Positions 24,393-33,851 of a stretch of DNA of 64,000 bases are shown in pieces. The translations under genes were made by a program, and so were the position numbers. Positions within the stretch are counted from its first letter, which is position 1, and the number at the start of each line of letters is the position of its first letter. The notes beneath the pieces are model-generated. The model did no database searches, was not told the DNA's origin, and saw only the letters and a list, made by a program, of their open reading frames with translations. Origin of the DNA: Mycobacterium sp. MS1601 (GTDB taxonomy: Bacteria > Actinomycetota > Actinomycetes > Mycobacteriales > Mycobacteriaceae); assembly GCF_001984215.1 (NCBI RefSeq), contig NZ_CP019420.1:4588001-4652000 (forward strand), in the 5' to 3' direction.

Positions 24393-27224
24393 ATGACCAA
24401 CTATGTTGATCGAGCCTCAAGAATCTGTCGATTGCATCCGTTCCTGGTACTCGCTGTTTGGATTGCCCTGGCCCTGTTGGGCAATCTGCTGGTGCCGCAC
24501 ATCGGTTGGGTCGTTCGCCAGCAGGCCATCCCCATCCTGCCATCGGACTCACCCTCGGCGGTCGCGCTACAGAACATGGGCAGAGATTTCGCCGACTCCG
24601 CCTCGAACAACCTCACGTACGTGGTCCTCGAGCGGGACACCGAACTTGGTGAATACGACCGCGACTTCTACGACCGATTCTTGGACCGGCTGGACGTCGA
24701 CACCACTCACGTAGACTCGGTTGTCGATCTGTGGAGCGATCCCATCTCGCGCTCGGCCAGCCAGAGCGAAGATGGTTGTGCGATGTACGTATTGCTCCGG
24801 CTGCGCGGACAGCTTGGTACAACTGAAGCAGCGGAATCGGTGGCTGCGGTGCGCGATTCGGTCGCCGATGTCGGTCCGCCTGCCGGTCTGGGCGTCTTCG
24901 TCAGCGGACCGGGGCCGACGGTCGCTGACGAGCTCACTTCCGTAGGCAACGAGGCGATTGTCAACACAGCGGCGACCGCTCTTGTCATTGCGTTGTTGCT
25001 CGTCGTGATGTACCGCTCGGTGGTGACCTCGCTGATCCCACTCATTCCCGTCGCGGTTGCACTCGCGGTGGCCCGTCCGGCGGTGGCTTTCTTGGGTGAC
25101 CGCCAGATTATCGAGCTGTCGTTGTTCTCCGAGAATCTGCTTGCCTCGATCACACTCGGGGCGGTGGCGAACTATGGGATCTTTCTCATCGGGCGCTACC
25201 AGGAGTTCAGAAGGGCAGGGGTGGCTGCCGACGAAGCGTTGGACAAGGCGTACCGCAGTGTCGCTCCAGTGGTGGCTGCGTCGGCGTTGACGGTGGCACT
25301 GGCGCTGGCCTCCCTCGACTTCGCCCAGGTGGGGCTACTTCGAAGTGCCGGATTGCCGTGCGCCATAAGCCTTCTCATAGGTCTGATGTCGGCACTCACG
25401 GTGGCGCCTGCTCTGCTTGCACTCGCTGCGCGCCGCGGGTTGGCAGAACCCCGTGCCACTGCCGAACGTCGACGCTGGCGACGGCTCGGTGTCGGGGTGG
25501 CACGGTGGCCTGGGCCCGTCATGATTGCCGCAGCCGGAGCGTTGCTGATCCTGGCACTGCCTGCATTGGCCACCCGCATCAGCTTCAACGAAGCCCGAGC
25601 GCAACCACCAACGACTGAATCCAACCTGGGTTATGCCGCAATGGACCGGCACTTCCCAGCCAACCGGATCCTGCCCGAGATCGTCTCGATCAAGGCCGAC
25701 ATGGATCTGCGCACCCCGTCAGGCATGATTGCGATCGAGACCGTGACTCGAAAGATCTTGGAGATCGCCGACGTTCGACTTGTGCAGTCTGCGAGTCGTC
25801 CTGCGGGTTCGATCCTGCCGGAAAGCCAGATCACGACACAGGTCGGTCAGATCGCGGACCAGTTGAGCGCCAGTGCCGACGACCTATCGAATCGCCTGGC
25901 AGACAGCGATGACGCTCTGGCGGATCTGGCCGAGATCGATGCGGCGCTGGGTCGGCTGGAGGACGGCTTGACACAGGGCGAGACACGAATGGCCGACGTC
26001 TCTGACGTCGCCGCTGACATCTCCCAGTGGCTTGACGGGCCCGAGGCGTACACGACGGCGATGACCGGCTATCTGCAGCCTTTGCGTCAGTACACACGTT
26101 CGACGTCTGACTGCGCGCAGACAGCGCTGTGCGCCGTAGTCGAGAAGCTCCTGATGCCTGTCGATATCGCGGCGGCCACCACGACTAAGCTCAACGACCG
26201 AGTCGACCGGCTCGAGGCAGGCTTGCGCGACGCAGGCAACTCGATCTCTGCTGCCACGGTTGTGGTCGCCGATGTGCGGCAAGCTCTTCGAAAAACTGAG
26301 GCCTCGATCTCGGAGGCATCTGCAGCGTTACGCTCACTCAAACCACAACTGGATGAGTTCATCGACTATGCCCGAGGTCTTTCGGACAGTTTCAAGGGCT
26401 CTGCCGAAGGCGGGTTCTACCTTCCGGAGCACGCGTTGACGGACCCGAGATTCGATCGAGTGCGTGAGTTGCTGTTCGCCGCCGACGGTCGAGCGACTCG
26501 AATTCTGGTGGTCAGCGACGGGGAGGTCTTCGGGGCGGACGGCGCCCAGCTGTCGCAGGAGTTGGAATCCGTTGCTGTGCAGGCGACCAAGGATGGGGTG
26601 TTGCGCGACGCCACAGTCCAGGTGGCCGGAGTGGGCTCGGTGGTACGTGACCTCGAAGGCTCGGTTTGGCATGACTTCACAAATCTTGCTGTGGTCGCGC
26701 TGGTATTGGTTCTGCTCGTCGTCACGGTGCTGTTGAGGTCGCCTGTAGCGGGGCTGGCGGTGGTGGTGACAGTAGCTGTGTCTTATCTGTCGGCCATCGC
26801 GGTGAGCGCTCTCTTCTGGCGTACGGTCTTCGGCTACGACCTGCACTGGTCGGTGCCACCGATCAGTTTCATCGCGTTGGTCGCAGTGGGCGCCGACTAC
26901 AACTTGCTGTTCAGCTCTCGGTTGAAGGAGGAGAGCGTTGTCGGTATCCGCACCGGGTTGATCCGCACATTCCACGGTACGGGAAGCGTTGTGACGGCGG
27001 CAGGACTGATCTTTGCGCTCACGATGTTCGCCTTGATACGCAGCGAAATCATCAGTGTCGCCCAGATGGGAACCACCATCGGCTTCGGACTCTTGATCGA
27101 CACCTTCATTGTGCGCACTTTCGTGGTACCCAGCATTGCCGGCCTCACCGGGCGATGGTTCTGGTGGCCGTTTCGCTTGCGGGATGCCAGAACCGGCATA
27201 TCGGTGAGACCCTCGTCGTTGTGA
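24393..27224 (+). CDS. MmpL family RND transporter with an altered TM4 Asp
   Basis: The 943-residue membrane protein has the MmpL plan: TM1 near residue 20, a periplasmic domain, TM2-6 at about 200-365, TM7 near 375, a large helical periplasmic domain (450-690), and TM8-12 at about 770-930. The second-half proton site GADYNLLFSSRLKEE is intact (Asp near 835). The first-half site reads VANYGIFLIGRYQE, with Asn260 where the family has Asp in GTDYAIFL. MmpL proteins export lipids to the envelope using the proton gradient. It ends the P450-FAAL gene set and is the likely exporter of its product. No MmpS partner is adjacent. Confidence 0.92.
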   Translation: MTNYVDRASRICRLHPFLVLAVWIALALLGNLLVPHIGWVVRQQAIPILPSDSPSAVALQNMGRDFADSASNNLTYVVLERDTELGEYDRDFYDRFLDRLDVDTTHVDSVVDLWSDPISRSASQSEDGCAMYVLLRLRGQLGTTEAAESVAAVRDSVADVGPPAGLGVFVSGPGPTVADELTSVGNEAIVNTAATALVIALLLVVMYRSVVTSLIPLIPVAVALAVARPAVAFLGDRQIIELSLFSENLLASITLGAVANYGIFLIGRYQEFRRAGVAADEALDKAYRSVAPVVAASALTVALALASLDFAQVGLLRSAGLPCAISLLIGLMSALTVAPALLALAARRGLAEPRATAERRRWRRLGVGVARWPGPVMIAAAGALLILALPALATRISFNEARAQPPTTESNLGYAAMDRHFPANRILPEIVSIKADMDLRTPSGMIAIETVTRKILEIADVRLVQSASRPAGSILPESQITTQVGQIADQLSASADDLSNRLADSDDALADLAEIDAALGRLEDGLTQGETRMADVSDVAADISQWLDGPEAYTTAMTGYLQPLRQYTRSTSDCAQTALCAVVEKLLMPVDIAAATTTKLNDRVDRLEAGLRDAGNSISAATVVVADVRQALRKTEASISEASAALRSLKPQLDEFIDYARGLSDSFKGSAEGGFYLPEHALTDPRFDRVRELLFAADGRATRILVVSDGEVFGADGAQLSQELESVAVQATKDGVLRDATVQVAGVGSVVRDLEGSVWHDFTNLAVVALVLVLLVVTVLLRSPVAGLAVVVTVAVSYLSAIAVSALFWRTVFGYDLHWSVPPISFIALVAVGADYNLLFSSRLKEESVVGIRTGLIRTFHGTGSVVTAAGLIFALTMFALIRSEIISVAQMGTTIGFGLLIDTFIVRTFVVPSIAGLTGRWFWWPFRLRDARTGISVRPSSL

Positions 27225-27399
27225 AGGCTTGCAGCAGTCGGGACTCAGAGCAATCGCCGACCCGGACGCGATCGCGATCACGGCCGGCCCCACGGCGACG
27301 AAAGCTGTTACTGGTGGTCTGCCTGAGGTGTCTCGCCACCGGGCACGTGCGTGTACAACGGGCCTTCGTTGACCCCAGGAACCGATTGTCCTCCGCCTC

Positions 27400-28437
27400 T
27401 CATGCGGCTTCGGTACCGGCATCCGACGTGGACTCCGTATCTGCGTCCGTGTAGGTCTCGTTCGCGGGGGTGGAGTCGTCAGGTGCGATCGCCGCAGCAG
27501 TGTCGCTGGGTTCGTTTTCGTTCTCGGTGCTTTCGGTGTGTTGACCCTCGTCTTCGGCGGCCAGTACCTCCTCCGCCTCCACTGGATCGGTTTCGTCCAC
27601 GATCTCGTCGACAGCGTCGGCGGGCTCGTCCCGTGGTGCCTCGGTGACCACTGCTTCGGTTGTCGTCGTTTCAATGTCGGTCTGAACGGCGATGTCCTCG
27701 GATGTCTCGGCCTCGATCAGTGGTGCGGGTTCGGTGAGTGGTTCGGTGGTGGGTTCGACCGGTGTCTTCTCTGCAGTGAGCTCCGGCGCAGTGAAGACTT
27801 CCGGTGTTGCGTCGCTGGTCGTTCTCGCCGAGACGAGCTCGGTGTCCAGCGTGACACCAGGTGCCGCTTCCTTGGTAGCCACCGCAGTGTCTAGTGTCAC
27901 CGGAGAGCTGTTCAGCCACTGCCAGAATCCACCCTCGAGGAAGTACCAGCGCTGCGCATTGACAAAGGCAGTCAGGCATGTGGCGATGCCCTCGACGATC
28001 TCCACCAGGTACACCGGGTTCTGTGTGGCGACGAACCAGGCGGTCCGTTCGACCGGGTACATCACAATCGGTTCGACCAGGTAGTAGAAGAAATACCTGA
28101 TCTGCGGGGCCAGAACTCGCACCACCGGAACAAGTTCCGTGATCTGTGCCGCTGTTTCGACGACGGCGGTGGCAAGCCCGTCGACCGCATACGCCGCGTC
28201 GACGACAGCCCAGGCGATGTCGCTGATCACCGGGATGTAGGCCATCAGGTCGACGTCGTGGTATGACGCCCGCGGCGAAGGTGCGATCACAGCGGCAGGC
28301 GACTGTGCCGCAACGGATGGCAACGGCCCGCTGGGAAGGGTGGTCGCGACGCTGAGTGCGGCGATACCAGCGATCACCGTCGAACGCATTGACATGGTGC
28401 GTGTGCGCCGTCGAGGTGGTGCGAGGTTTATGGCCAT
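27400..28437 (-). CDS. Exported protein with acidic Thr/Glu-rich tail
   Basis: The 345-residue protein starts with a positively charged N-terminus and a hydrophobic signal peptide (MRSTVIAGIAALSVATTLPS). A hydrophobic folded part of about 120 residues follows (DVDLMAYIPVISDIAWAVVDAAYAV, QIRYFFYYLVEPIVMYPVERTAWF, EGGFWQWLNSSP). From about residue 200 it is low-complexity, rich in Thr, Glu, Asp, Ala and Pro and strongly acidic, as in surface-exposed mycobacterial proteins. No enzymatic motif is seen. It is convergent with the mmpL gene (175-base gap) and divergent from the antigen-85-like gene. Confidence 0.7.
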   Translation of the reverse strand: MAINLAPPRRRTRTMSMRSTVIAGIAALSVATTLPSGPLPSVAAQSPAAVIAPSPRASYHDVDLMAYIPVISDIAWAVVDAAYAVDGLATAVVETAAQITELVPVVRVLAPQIRYFFYYLVEPIVMYPVERTAWFVATQNPVYLVEIVEGIATCLTAFVNAQRWYFLEGGFWQWLNSSPVTLDTAVATKEAAPGVTLDTELVSARTTSDATPEVFTAPELTAEKTPVEPTTEPLTEPAPLIEAETSEDIAVQTDIETTTTEAVVTEAPRDEPADAVDEIVDETDPVEAEEVLAAEDEGQHTESTENENEPSDTAAAIAPDDSTPANETYTDADTESTSDAGTEAA

Positions 28438-28820
28438 TCCGTTCCTCTTTGCTCAGTGCGCGTGTCGTCGTGCACCACGCCATCCAGGGTCCGGGTCAAC
28501 GTAGCAACGGAGGCGTTTGGGCTGGCGTCCCCCGAACGTATGAAAATGGCCGGAATGGATGGGGCAAGCGGTCGTTTCGTCCGGATCGAGTCCAGCCATG
28601 TCGCAGTGAGGCGTTTGCGCTCGGGCTTACGGCCGTTCGTGCGCCGAGGTGTTCTGGCTGATCACGTTGCAGCGTCAGGGAAAGGAGACTGCCCGAGGTC
28701 GCGGTCGGGTTTGCCGGTGGCGCAGGAGAGTCCGGTCGAGAGTGCAGGAGATGGGCATCTCCGCGGGATTCGTACGAACGGATTACATCCTGCTCCGCGC
28801 GGTGAATACATAATCGGCCG
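28438..28820. other. Intergenic region between two divergent exported-protein genes
   Basis: These 383 bases separate the acidic exported protein from the antigen-85-like gene. They must hold both promoters. Short open frames here overlap on both strands and lack family similarity or good ribosome sites, so none is called. I see no strong repeat or hairpin. Confidence 0.5.
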
Positions 28821-29816
28821 ATGATTCGCATGCCGCGGGGGAGCCGCACTGTCTCTTTCGCCTTGATCGGTGTACTAGCCCTGATTGCAACACCTTTGGT
28901 TCCCGTGGCCGGCGCAGAGCCGCCTCAGAACGCTCATATCACAGGAATCGAGCACGTCAACCAACGCTGGGACAAGGTGTCGGTGTTCTCGCCGTCGATG
29001 AACAAGGTAGTGGTCAACGACGTGTACAAGGCGCCCGATGCCGGTGCGCCGACCTTCTATCTGCTACCCGGTATCGACGGCGGTGACAACCTGGATCCGG
29101 GTGGCCATTGGCTGCCCGGGACCAAGAGCTGGTTCGGAATGACGGATGTGCAGGGCTTCTTTGCCGACAAGAACGTCAACGTCGTCTCGCCTCTGGGAGG
29201 TCAGTTCAGCTGGTTCACGAATTGGGTTGCGGATCCCAGTAAGCAGTACCAGACCTACATGACGCAGGAATTGCCGCCGCTGATAGACGCGGAGTACAAC
29301 ACCAATGGCAAGAACGCGGTCGGCGGTCTGTCGAGTACGGGCGGAACTGCGGTGGACTATGCGATTCAGATGCCCGGGCTCTACCAAGCCGTCGGCTCTT
29401 ACAGTGGTCTGCTCAACCCCTCTGATAATCCGCAGAACGTCTCGATGTCGCTGATCGGCGGAGGCGCCGGTGCCGACGCCATGTGGGGTCCCGCCGGTGG
29501 TCCGCTGTGGACCGCCCATGACCCGTCCAAGAACGTCGCGAAGCTAGCTGGTGTGGCAGTGTTCGTCACAGCCTCGGGATCGGGCGGAGTGGGTGAAGTT
29601 GACCGGCTACCAGTCGGTTTCGGTCCGAACATCACCGGCGGCTTCATCGAACGCATGGTTGCGGACAGCACCAGGGTGTTCGCTGACGCGGCCAACGCGG
29701 CAGGCATTCCGATCACCTACGTGGTCCGCCCTGACGGTTCACACACCTGGGGTCTGTTCGAAGCCGAGATGAAGGAGTCGTGGGACACCACCATCGGCCC
29801 GGCGCTCACGGCGTAG
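28821..29816 (+). CDS. Secreted antigen-85-like esterase/mycolyltransferase
   Basis: The 331-residue protein has a signal peptide ending near VAGA and an alpha/beta-hydrolase fold of the Ag85/Fbp family: FYLLPGIDGGDN, NVVSPLGGQFSWFTNW and the nucleophile GGLSSTGGTAVDYA with Ser171. A C-terminal PDGSHTWGLFEAEM carries the catalytic His next to Trp, as in corynebacterial and mycobacterial mycolyltransferases. Ag85 enzymes move mycolates onto trehalose or arabinogalactan outside the cell. The GLSST elbow differs from the usual GLSMA, so the acyl donor may differ. It is followed 25 bases later by a kinase gene in the same direction. Confidence 0.87.
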   Translation: MIRMPRGSRTVSFALIGVLALIATPLVPVAGAEPPQNAHITGIEHVNQRWDKVSVFSPSMNKVVVNDVYKAPDAGAPTFYLLPGIDGGDNLDPGGHWLPGTKSWFGMTDVQGFFADKNVNVVSPLGGQFSWFTNWVADPSKQYQTYMTQELPPLIDAEYNTNGKNAVGGLSSTGGTAVDYAIQMPGLYQAVGSYSGLLNPSDNPQNVSMSLIGGGAGADAMWGPAGGPLWTAHDPSKNVAKLAGVAVFVTASGSGGVGEVDRLPVGFGPNITGGFIERMVADSTRVFADAANAAGIPITYVVRPDGSHTWGLFEAEMKESWDTTIGPALTA

Positions 29817-29841
29817 AGGCAACAGGGAAGGGGTCACCGCG

Positions 29842-31629
29842 GTGACGAGAATCGGGCGTTATCAGCTGCTCGGGTTGCTGGGCCGCGGTGGCATGGGGGA
29901 GGTGTGGCGGGCTCACGACTCGTCCACCGACCGGGTGGTGGCGCTGAAGCTGCTACTGCCCCAGTTGACCCACGACGGCGAATTTCAGCGACGGTTCCGG
30001 CACGAGGCGCAGGCCGCCGCGGCGCTGACCGAACCCCACATCGTGCCGATCCACAGCTTCGGCGAGATCGAAGGGCGACTCTACGTGGATATGCGCCTTG
30101 TCGAGGGGCGCGATCTGAAATCCATTCTCGATCTGGGGCCGCTGGAGCCGACGCTGGCCGTTTCGGTGATCGAGCAGGTCGCTTCGGCATTGCGGGCGGC
30201 GCACCAGGTGGGCCTCGTCCATCGGGACGTCAAACCGTCCAACATCCTGGTGGCCGAGGACAACTTCGCCTACCTGATCGACTTCGGCATCGCACGATCG
30301 GTGGACGGGACCCGGGTGACCAGCGCCGGTGCGGTGATGGGGACGTGGACTTACATGGCGCCGGAACGCTTCGAGGACGCCGACTCCGATCCGCGCTCCG
30401 ACGGGTACGCTCTCGCGTGTGTTTTGTACGAATGCCTCACGGGTGTAAAGCCTTTCCCGGGTAGTAGCCTGGAAAGCCAGTACTCCGGACATCGCTCCGC
30501 CACCCCGCCGTGCCCGTCGCATTTCGGGCTGTCAACCTCGTTCGACGGCGTCATCGCCAGGGGAATGGCGAAGGAGCCCGGTCAGCGCTATCAGACCGTC
30601 GCCGAGCTCGCCGGCGCTGCCCGCGCGGCGTGCACCGGTGATGTCACGGGTGGGCGAACCTCGGTAGCGGATCGTGGGCCGGACTGGAGTCAGCCCACTC
30701 GGATGGCTCCGAGACAGGCGCGGAACCGGCGACCCAAAATGCTTGGTGTCGTGGTGACGGTGACGGCGACGGTGTTGGTGGGGTCCCTGATCGTGATGAA
30801 CGTCGACACATCGGAGGGCTCGACACCCCCGGCGTCCACTGCGACTGCACCGCCTGCCGCGGAGCCTGAACCCGCTCAGACAGTGCTGCCCTTCACCGGA
30901 TTGGTGCGGCCGATGTCTGTCGCTGTGGACCTCGCCGGGAACGCCTACACCGTGTCTCGCGACCCGAATCGAGTGCTGAAACTCACCGTCGGTGCCACCG
31001 CGCCAACGGAATTGGCAGTGACCGACCTGGTTAATGGCGGCGGAGTCGCGGTTGACAGTGTGGGTGACGTCTACGTGTCCGACATAACCGGTAACCGCGT
31101 GGTGAAACTGTCGGCGAAGTCCAATCTGCAGACCGTGCTGCCCTTCACCGATCTCAGCGCACCTACGGGTGTCTCGGTGGACGCGGCCGGAAACGTCTAT
31201 GTAGCAGACTGGTTGAATGATCGGGTTCTGATGCTGCCGGTGGGGTCCAACGTACAGACGGTACTTCCCCTCCAGGGTGTGGAGCGGCCGTCATGTGTCG
31301 CGTCTGACTCCGCGGGAAACATCTATGTCACCACGACGCTGAACGAGGCCAAGGTCTACGTGCTCCGTGTTGGCACCAGCTCGCCCACCGTGCTGCCATT
31401 CGTCCATTTGGAGAAACCGCGCTGTGTTGCAGTCGACTTCGCCGGCAACGTCTATGTCACCGAACGGGACGCAGGCAAGGTGCTGAAGCTGGATGCCGGG
31501 ACCGATACCGTCACCGAGCTTCCGTTCAGTGGCCTGCGTCATGCCTGGGGCGTAGCTGTGGACGGCGCCGGCGCTGTCTATGTCGTGGACATCGAGTCTT
31601 TCCGCGTGTTGCGGCTCCGGGTACCGTGA
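29842..31629 (+). CDS. PknD-like Ser/Thr kinase with extracellular six-bladed NHL propeller
   Basis: The 595-residue protein has a Hanks-type kinase domain at residues 7-265: GRGGMGEVW, VALKLL (Lys), HRDVKPSN, DFGIAR and YMAPERF. A basic juxtamembrane linker leads to a single TM (MLGVVVTVTATVLVGSLIV). Outside the membrane are six NHL-type repeats, each with the VDxAGNxYV...NRVLKL pattern, predicting a beta-propeller sensor as in PknD. Start GTG 29842 has AGGGAAGGGG upstream. It probably senses an envelope or extracellular ligand and phosphorylates cytoplasmic targets. Its neighbours are an antigen-85-like enzyme and a second kinase of the same design. Confidence 0.92.
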   Translation: MTRIGRYQLLGLLGRGGMGEVWRAHDSSTDRVVALKLLLPQLTHDGEFQRRFRHEAQAAAALTEPHIVPIHSFGEIEGRLYVDMRLVEGRDLKSILDLGPLEPTLAVSVIEQVASALRAAHQVGLVHRDVKPSNILVAEDNFAYLIDFGIARSVDGTRVTSAGAVMGTWTYMAPERFEDADSDPRSDGYALACVLYECLTGVKPFPGSSLESQYSGHRSATPPCPSHFGLSTSFDGVIARGMAKEPGQRYQTVAELAGAARAACTGDVTGGRTSVADRGPDWSQPTRMAPRQARNRRPKMLGVVVTVTATVLVGSLIVMNVDTSEGSTPPASTATAPPAAEPEPAQTVLPFTGLVRPMSVAVDLAGNAYTVSRDPNRVLKLTVGATAPTELAVTDLVNGGGVAVDSVGDVYVSDITGNRVVKLSAKSNLQTVLPFTDLSAPTGVSVDAAGNVYVADWLNDRVLMLPVGSNVQTVLPLQGVERPSCVASDSAGNIYVTTTLNEAKVYVLRVGTSSPTVLPFVHLEKPRCVAVDFAGNVYVTERDAGKVLKLDAGTDTVTELPFSGLRHAWGVAVDGAGAVYVVDIESFRVLRLRVP

Positions 31630-31645
31630 GGAGGGACGCACACCA

Positions 31646-33406
31646 TTGGATCTCGGTCGTTACCGGTTGGTTGAAGTGCTCGGCACAGGCGCAACGGGTG
31701 AGGTGTGGCGTGCGCGTGACTCGGCAGCCGGGCGCATGGTGGCACTGAAACTGTTGCGGCAGGAGTGCAGCGCCGACGACGAGTTCGTCCGGCGTTTTCG
31801 CCATGAGGTCCGCACCGCCGCGGCTGTCGACAGCCCACACCTGGTACCGATACACGACTTTGGAGTGTGCGAGGGCCGATTGTTCATCGACATGCGACTG
31901 ATCGACGGGCGTGATCTGAGAGCGATTCTGCAGCAGGGGCCGTTGGCCCCGGAACAGGCAGTTGCCGTTGTCGACCAGGTAGCTTCGGCGTTGAATGCCG
32001 CACATCGGCACGAATTGGTCCATCGTGACGTCAAACCAGCCAACATCCTTGTTGCGGAGCATGGTTTTGTCTACCTCACCGATTTCGGGCTCGCCCGAGC
32101 CGGTGATGGAACCGCGGTGACGTCGACCGGCCTGATGCTGGGGACGTGGGCCTACCGGTCGCCAGAGCAGTTCGGACCTGGGGAGGCCGACTCACGGGTC
32201 GACGTCTATGCACTTTCCTGCGTGCTCTACGAATGCCTGACCGGTTTGCAGCCGTTTACCGGCGAGACGATGGCGGCGCAGTTTGTTGCGCACCGGTCAG
32301 CACCGCCGCCGCGCCCCTCGCAGCTCAATCGTTCGGTGCCGCAACGCTTCGATCCCGTGATCGCACGCGGCATGGCCAAGGACCCTGCCGCTCGGTTCTC
32401 GACCGTTATGGATCTGGCGGCAGCCGCTCGCTTCGCCTTGGGCGAGGCAACACCGACTCGGGACGGGCGCCGTTTCGGGGTCAGAACACTCATGGCTGCG
32501 GGTGTCATATCCGTCGCGGTGATTGCCGCAAGCACGGTGGTGGCGCCCCAAGACAACAGAGATGAGCCTACCGATGACGTGGCCGCGCTTTTCGGAGTGG
32601 ATGTCGAACCCGCCACGTCGATCGTTGCCGCACCGGCACCGCACATCAGCTACGGCCCGCAGATCGTCTTGCCATTCGCGGGCCTGGCCAGTCCGCGAGG
32701 CACCATGGTGACGCCGGCTGGGGACGTCTACATAGCCGACATGCTCAACGCGCGGATTCTGTTTCTTCCGGCAGGTGCATCAGAACAGGTGGTGCTCCCG
32801 TTCGCAGGACTCGACCAGCCAGTCGATGTTGCTGTCAACGACGGGGGTGACGTCTACGTCGTGGACTTCGGTGCCGGGCAGCTGCTCGAACTTGCGGCCG
32901 GGTCCACCTCCCCGACGGTGTTGCCGCTGGTTAACGTCATCCATCCCGGTACCGTGGCTGTCGACAGCACCGGTGAGGTGTATACGGACGGATTCGACGT
33001 GGCCGATGCAGTCAGAGTGGCTGCTGGTGAACGTCCGCAAATTCGTGTGCCGTTCAACAACATTCTGGTCAACGGGCTTGGGTTCGACATCGATGGCGCC
33101 ATGTACGCAGTGGACATTACGGCGAAACAGGTGGTCCGGCTCTCCCCGGACTGGTCCACCCAAACGACGGTGCTACGCGAAGACGCCGTCGACCCAGATG
33201 CGATTGCATTGGACGCTTCGGACAATCTCTACGTCGGCGATTTCACCAACGCGCAGGTGCTGCGGGTGCACTTGACGACGGGAACCTATTCGGTGTTGCC
33301 ATTCAAGGGGCTGCGTAAGCCGATTGGCGTGGGCGTGGACTCTGCGGGCAACGTCTATGTCGCCGATGCGGAGACCAATCAGGTGCTCAAGCTGCCAGTC
33401 CGCTAA
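31646..33406 (+). CDS. Second PknD-like Ser/Thr kinase with six NHL repeats
   Basis: The 586-residue protein repeats the architecture of its neighbour: kinase domain with GTGATGEVW, VALKLL, HRDVKPAN, DFGLAR and YRSPEQF (SPE in place of APE), one TM (RTLMAAGVISVAVIAASTVV) and six NHL-type blades ending VDSAGNVYVADAETNQVLKL. The third blade (VDSTGEVYTDGFDVADAVRV) is the most diverged. TTG 31646 is preferred because GAGGAGGG lies 12 bases upstream, just after the first kinase stop. The two are likely one transcript and arose by duplication; the sensor faces differ enough for different ligands. Confidence 0.9.
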   Translation: MDLGRYRLVEVLGTGATGEVWRARDSAAGRMVALKLLRQECSADDEFVRRFRHEVRTAAAVDSPHLVPIHDFGVCEGRLFIDMRLIDGRDLRAILQQGPLAPEQAVAVVDQVASALNAAHRHELVHRDVKPANILVAEHGFVYLTDFGLARAGDGTAVTSTGLMLGTWAYRSPEQFGPGEADSRVDVYALSCVLYECLTGLQPFTGETMAAQFVAHRSAPPPRPSQLNRSVPQRFDPVIARGMAKDPAARFSTVMDLAAAARFALGEATPTRDGRRFGVRTLMAAGVISVAVIAASTVVAPQDNRDEPTDDVAALFGVDVEPATSIVAAPAPHISYGPQIVLPFAGLASPRGTMVTPAGDVYIADMLNARILFLPAGASEQVVLPFAGLDQPVDVAVNDGGDVYVVDFGAGQLLELAAGSTSPTVLPLVNVIHPGTVAVDSTGEVYTDGFDVADAVRVAAGERPQIRVPFNNILVNGLGFDIDGAMYAVDITAKQVVRLSPDWSTQTTVLREDAVDPDAIALDASDNLYVGDFTNAQVLRVHLTTGTYSVLPFKGLRKPIGVGVDSAGNVYVADAETNQVLKLPVR

Positions 33407-33851
33407 AAGCTGGGATCACCCGCATTGTGGGCCGGGGCAGGCGCCGACGATCTCGGGTTCACACACGATCTGTCCATTAACGTTGCCAGAGTGGATCGTT
33501 GGTTGAGGCAGGTTGATGAGGCGGGCACTGAACCATCCGGGTTCACCCAGTCAGCCCATGGATTCCTCGAATTGGTGGAGAGGGAGTCCTGGTCCCGCTT
33601 GAGCCTCAGATCTGGTGCACGGTGGCGGCGGGGTCGGCTTGCGCTTGCGGCGCTCACGGGACCGTTGCCGCAACGTCGGTCAGAAAACAAGAGTGTCTGT
33701 CTACTCACGAAGCCCAGCTCCGCTGAGTCGACTGTCCCGTGACGATGCGAAAAGTCTGCAGAACAAGCGATTTGGCAGGCCGCAAGCCTTATGTCTGGCA
33801 TTGAAGCAGATAGCGTTACCCCCCTTACGGGTTGGAACGACGTCGACCGGT
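33407..33851. other. Intergenic region without a supported gene
   Basis: These 445 bases lie between the second kinase and a broken response regulator. Open frames exist on both strands but have no recognisable motif, no good ribosome site and atypical composition. The region may be debris from the same decay that affects the following two-component genes. Confidence 0.45.

Noticed and set aside
23165..24400. 411-codon minus-strand open frame opposite the FAAL gene
   Set aside because: It has no domain and opposes all adenylation motifs on the other strand.
33425..33742. Possible small gene between the kinase and the broken regulator
   Set aside because: There is no ribosome site, no motif and no conserved-looking composition.
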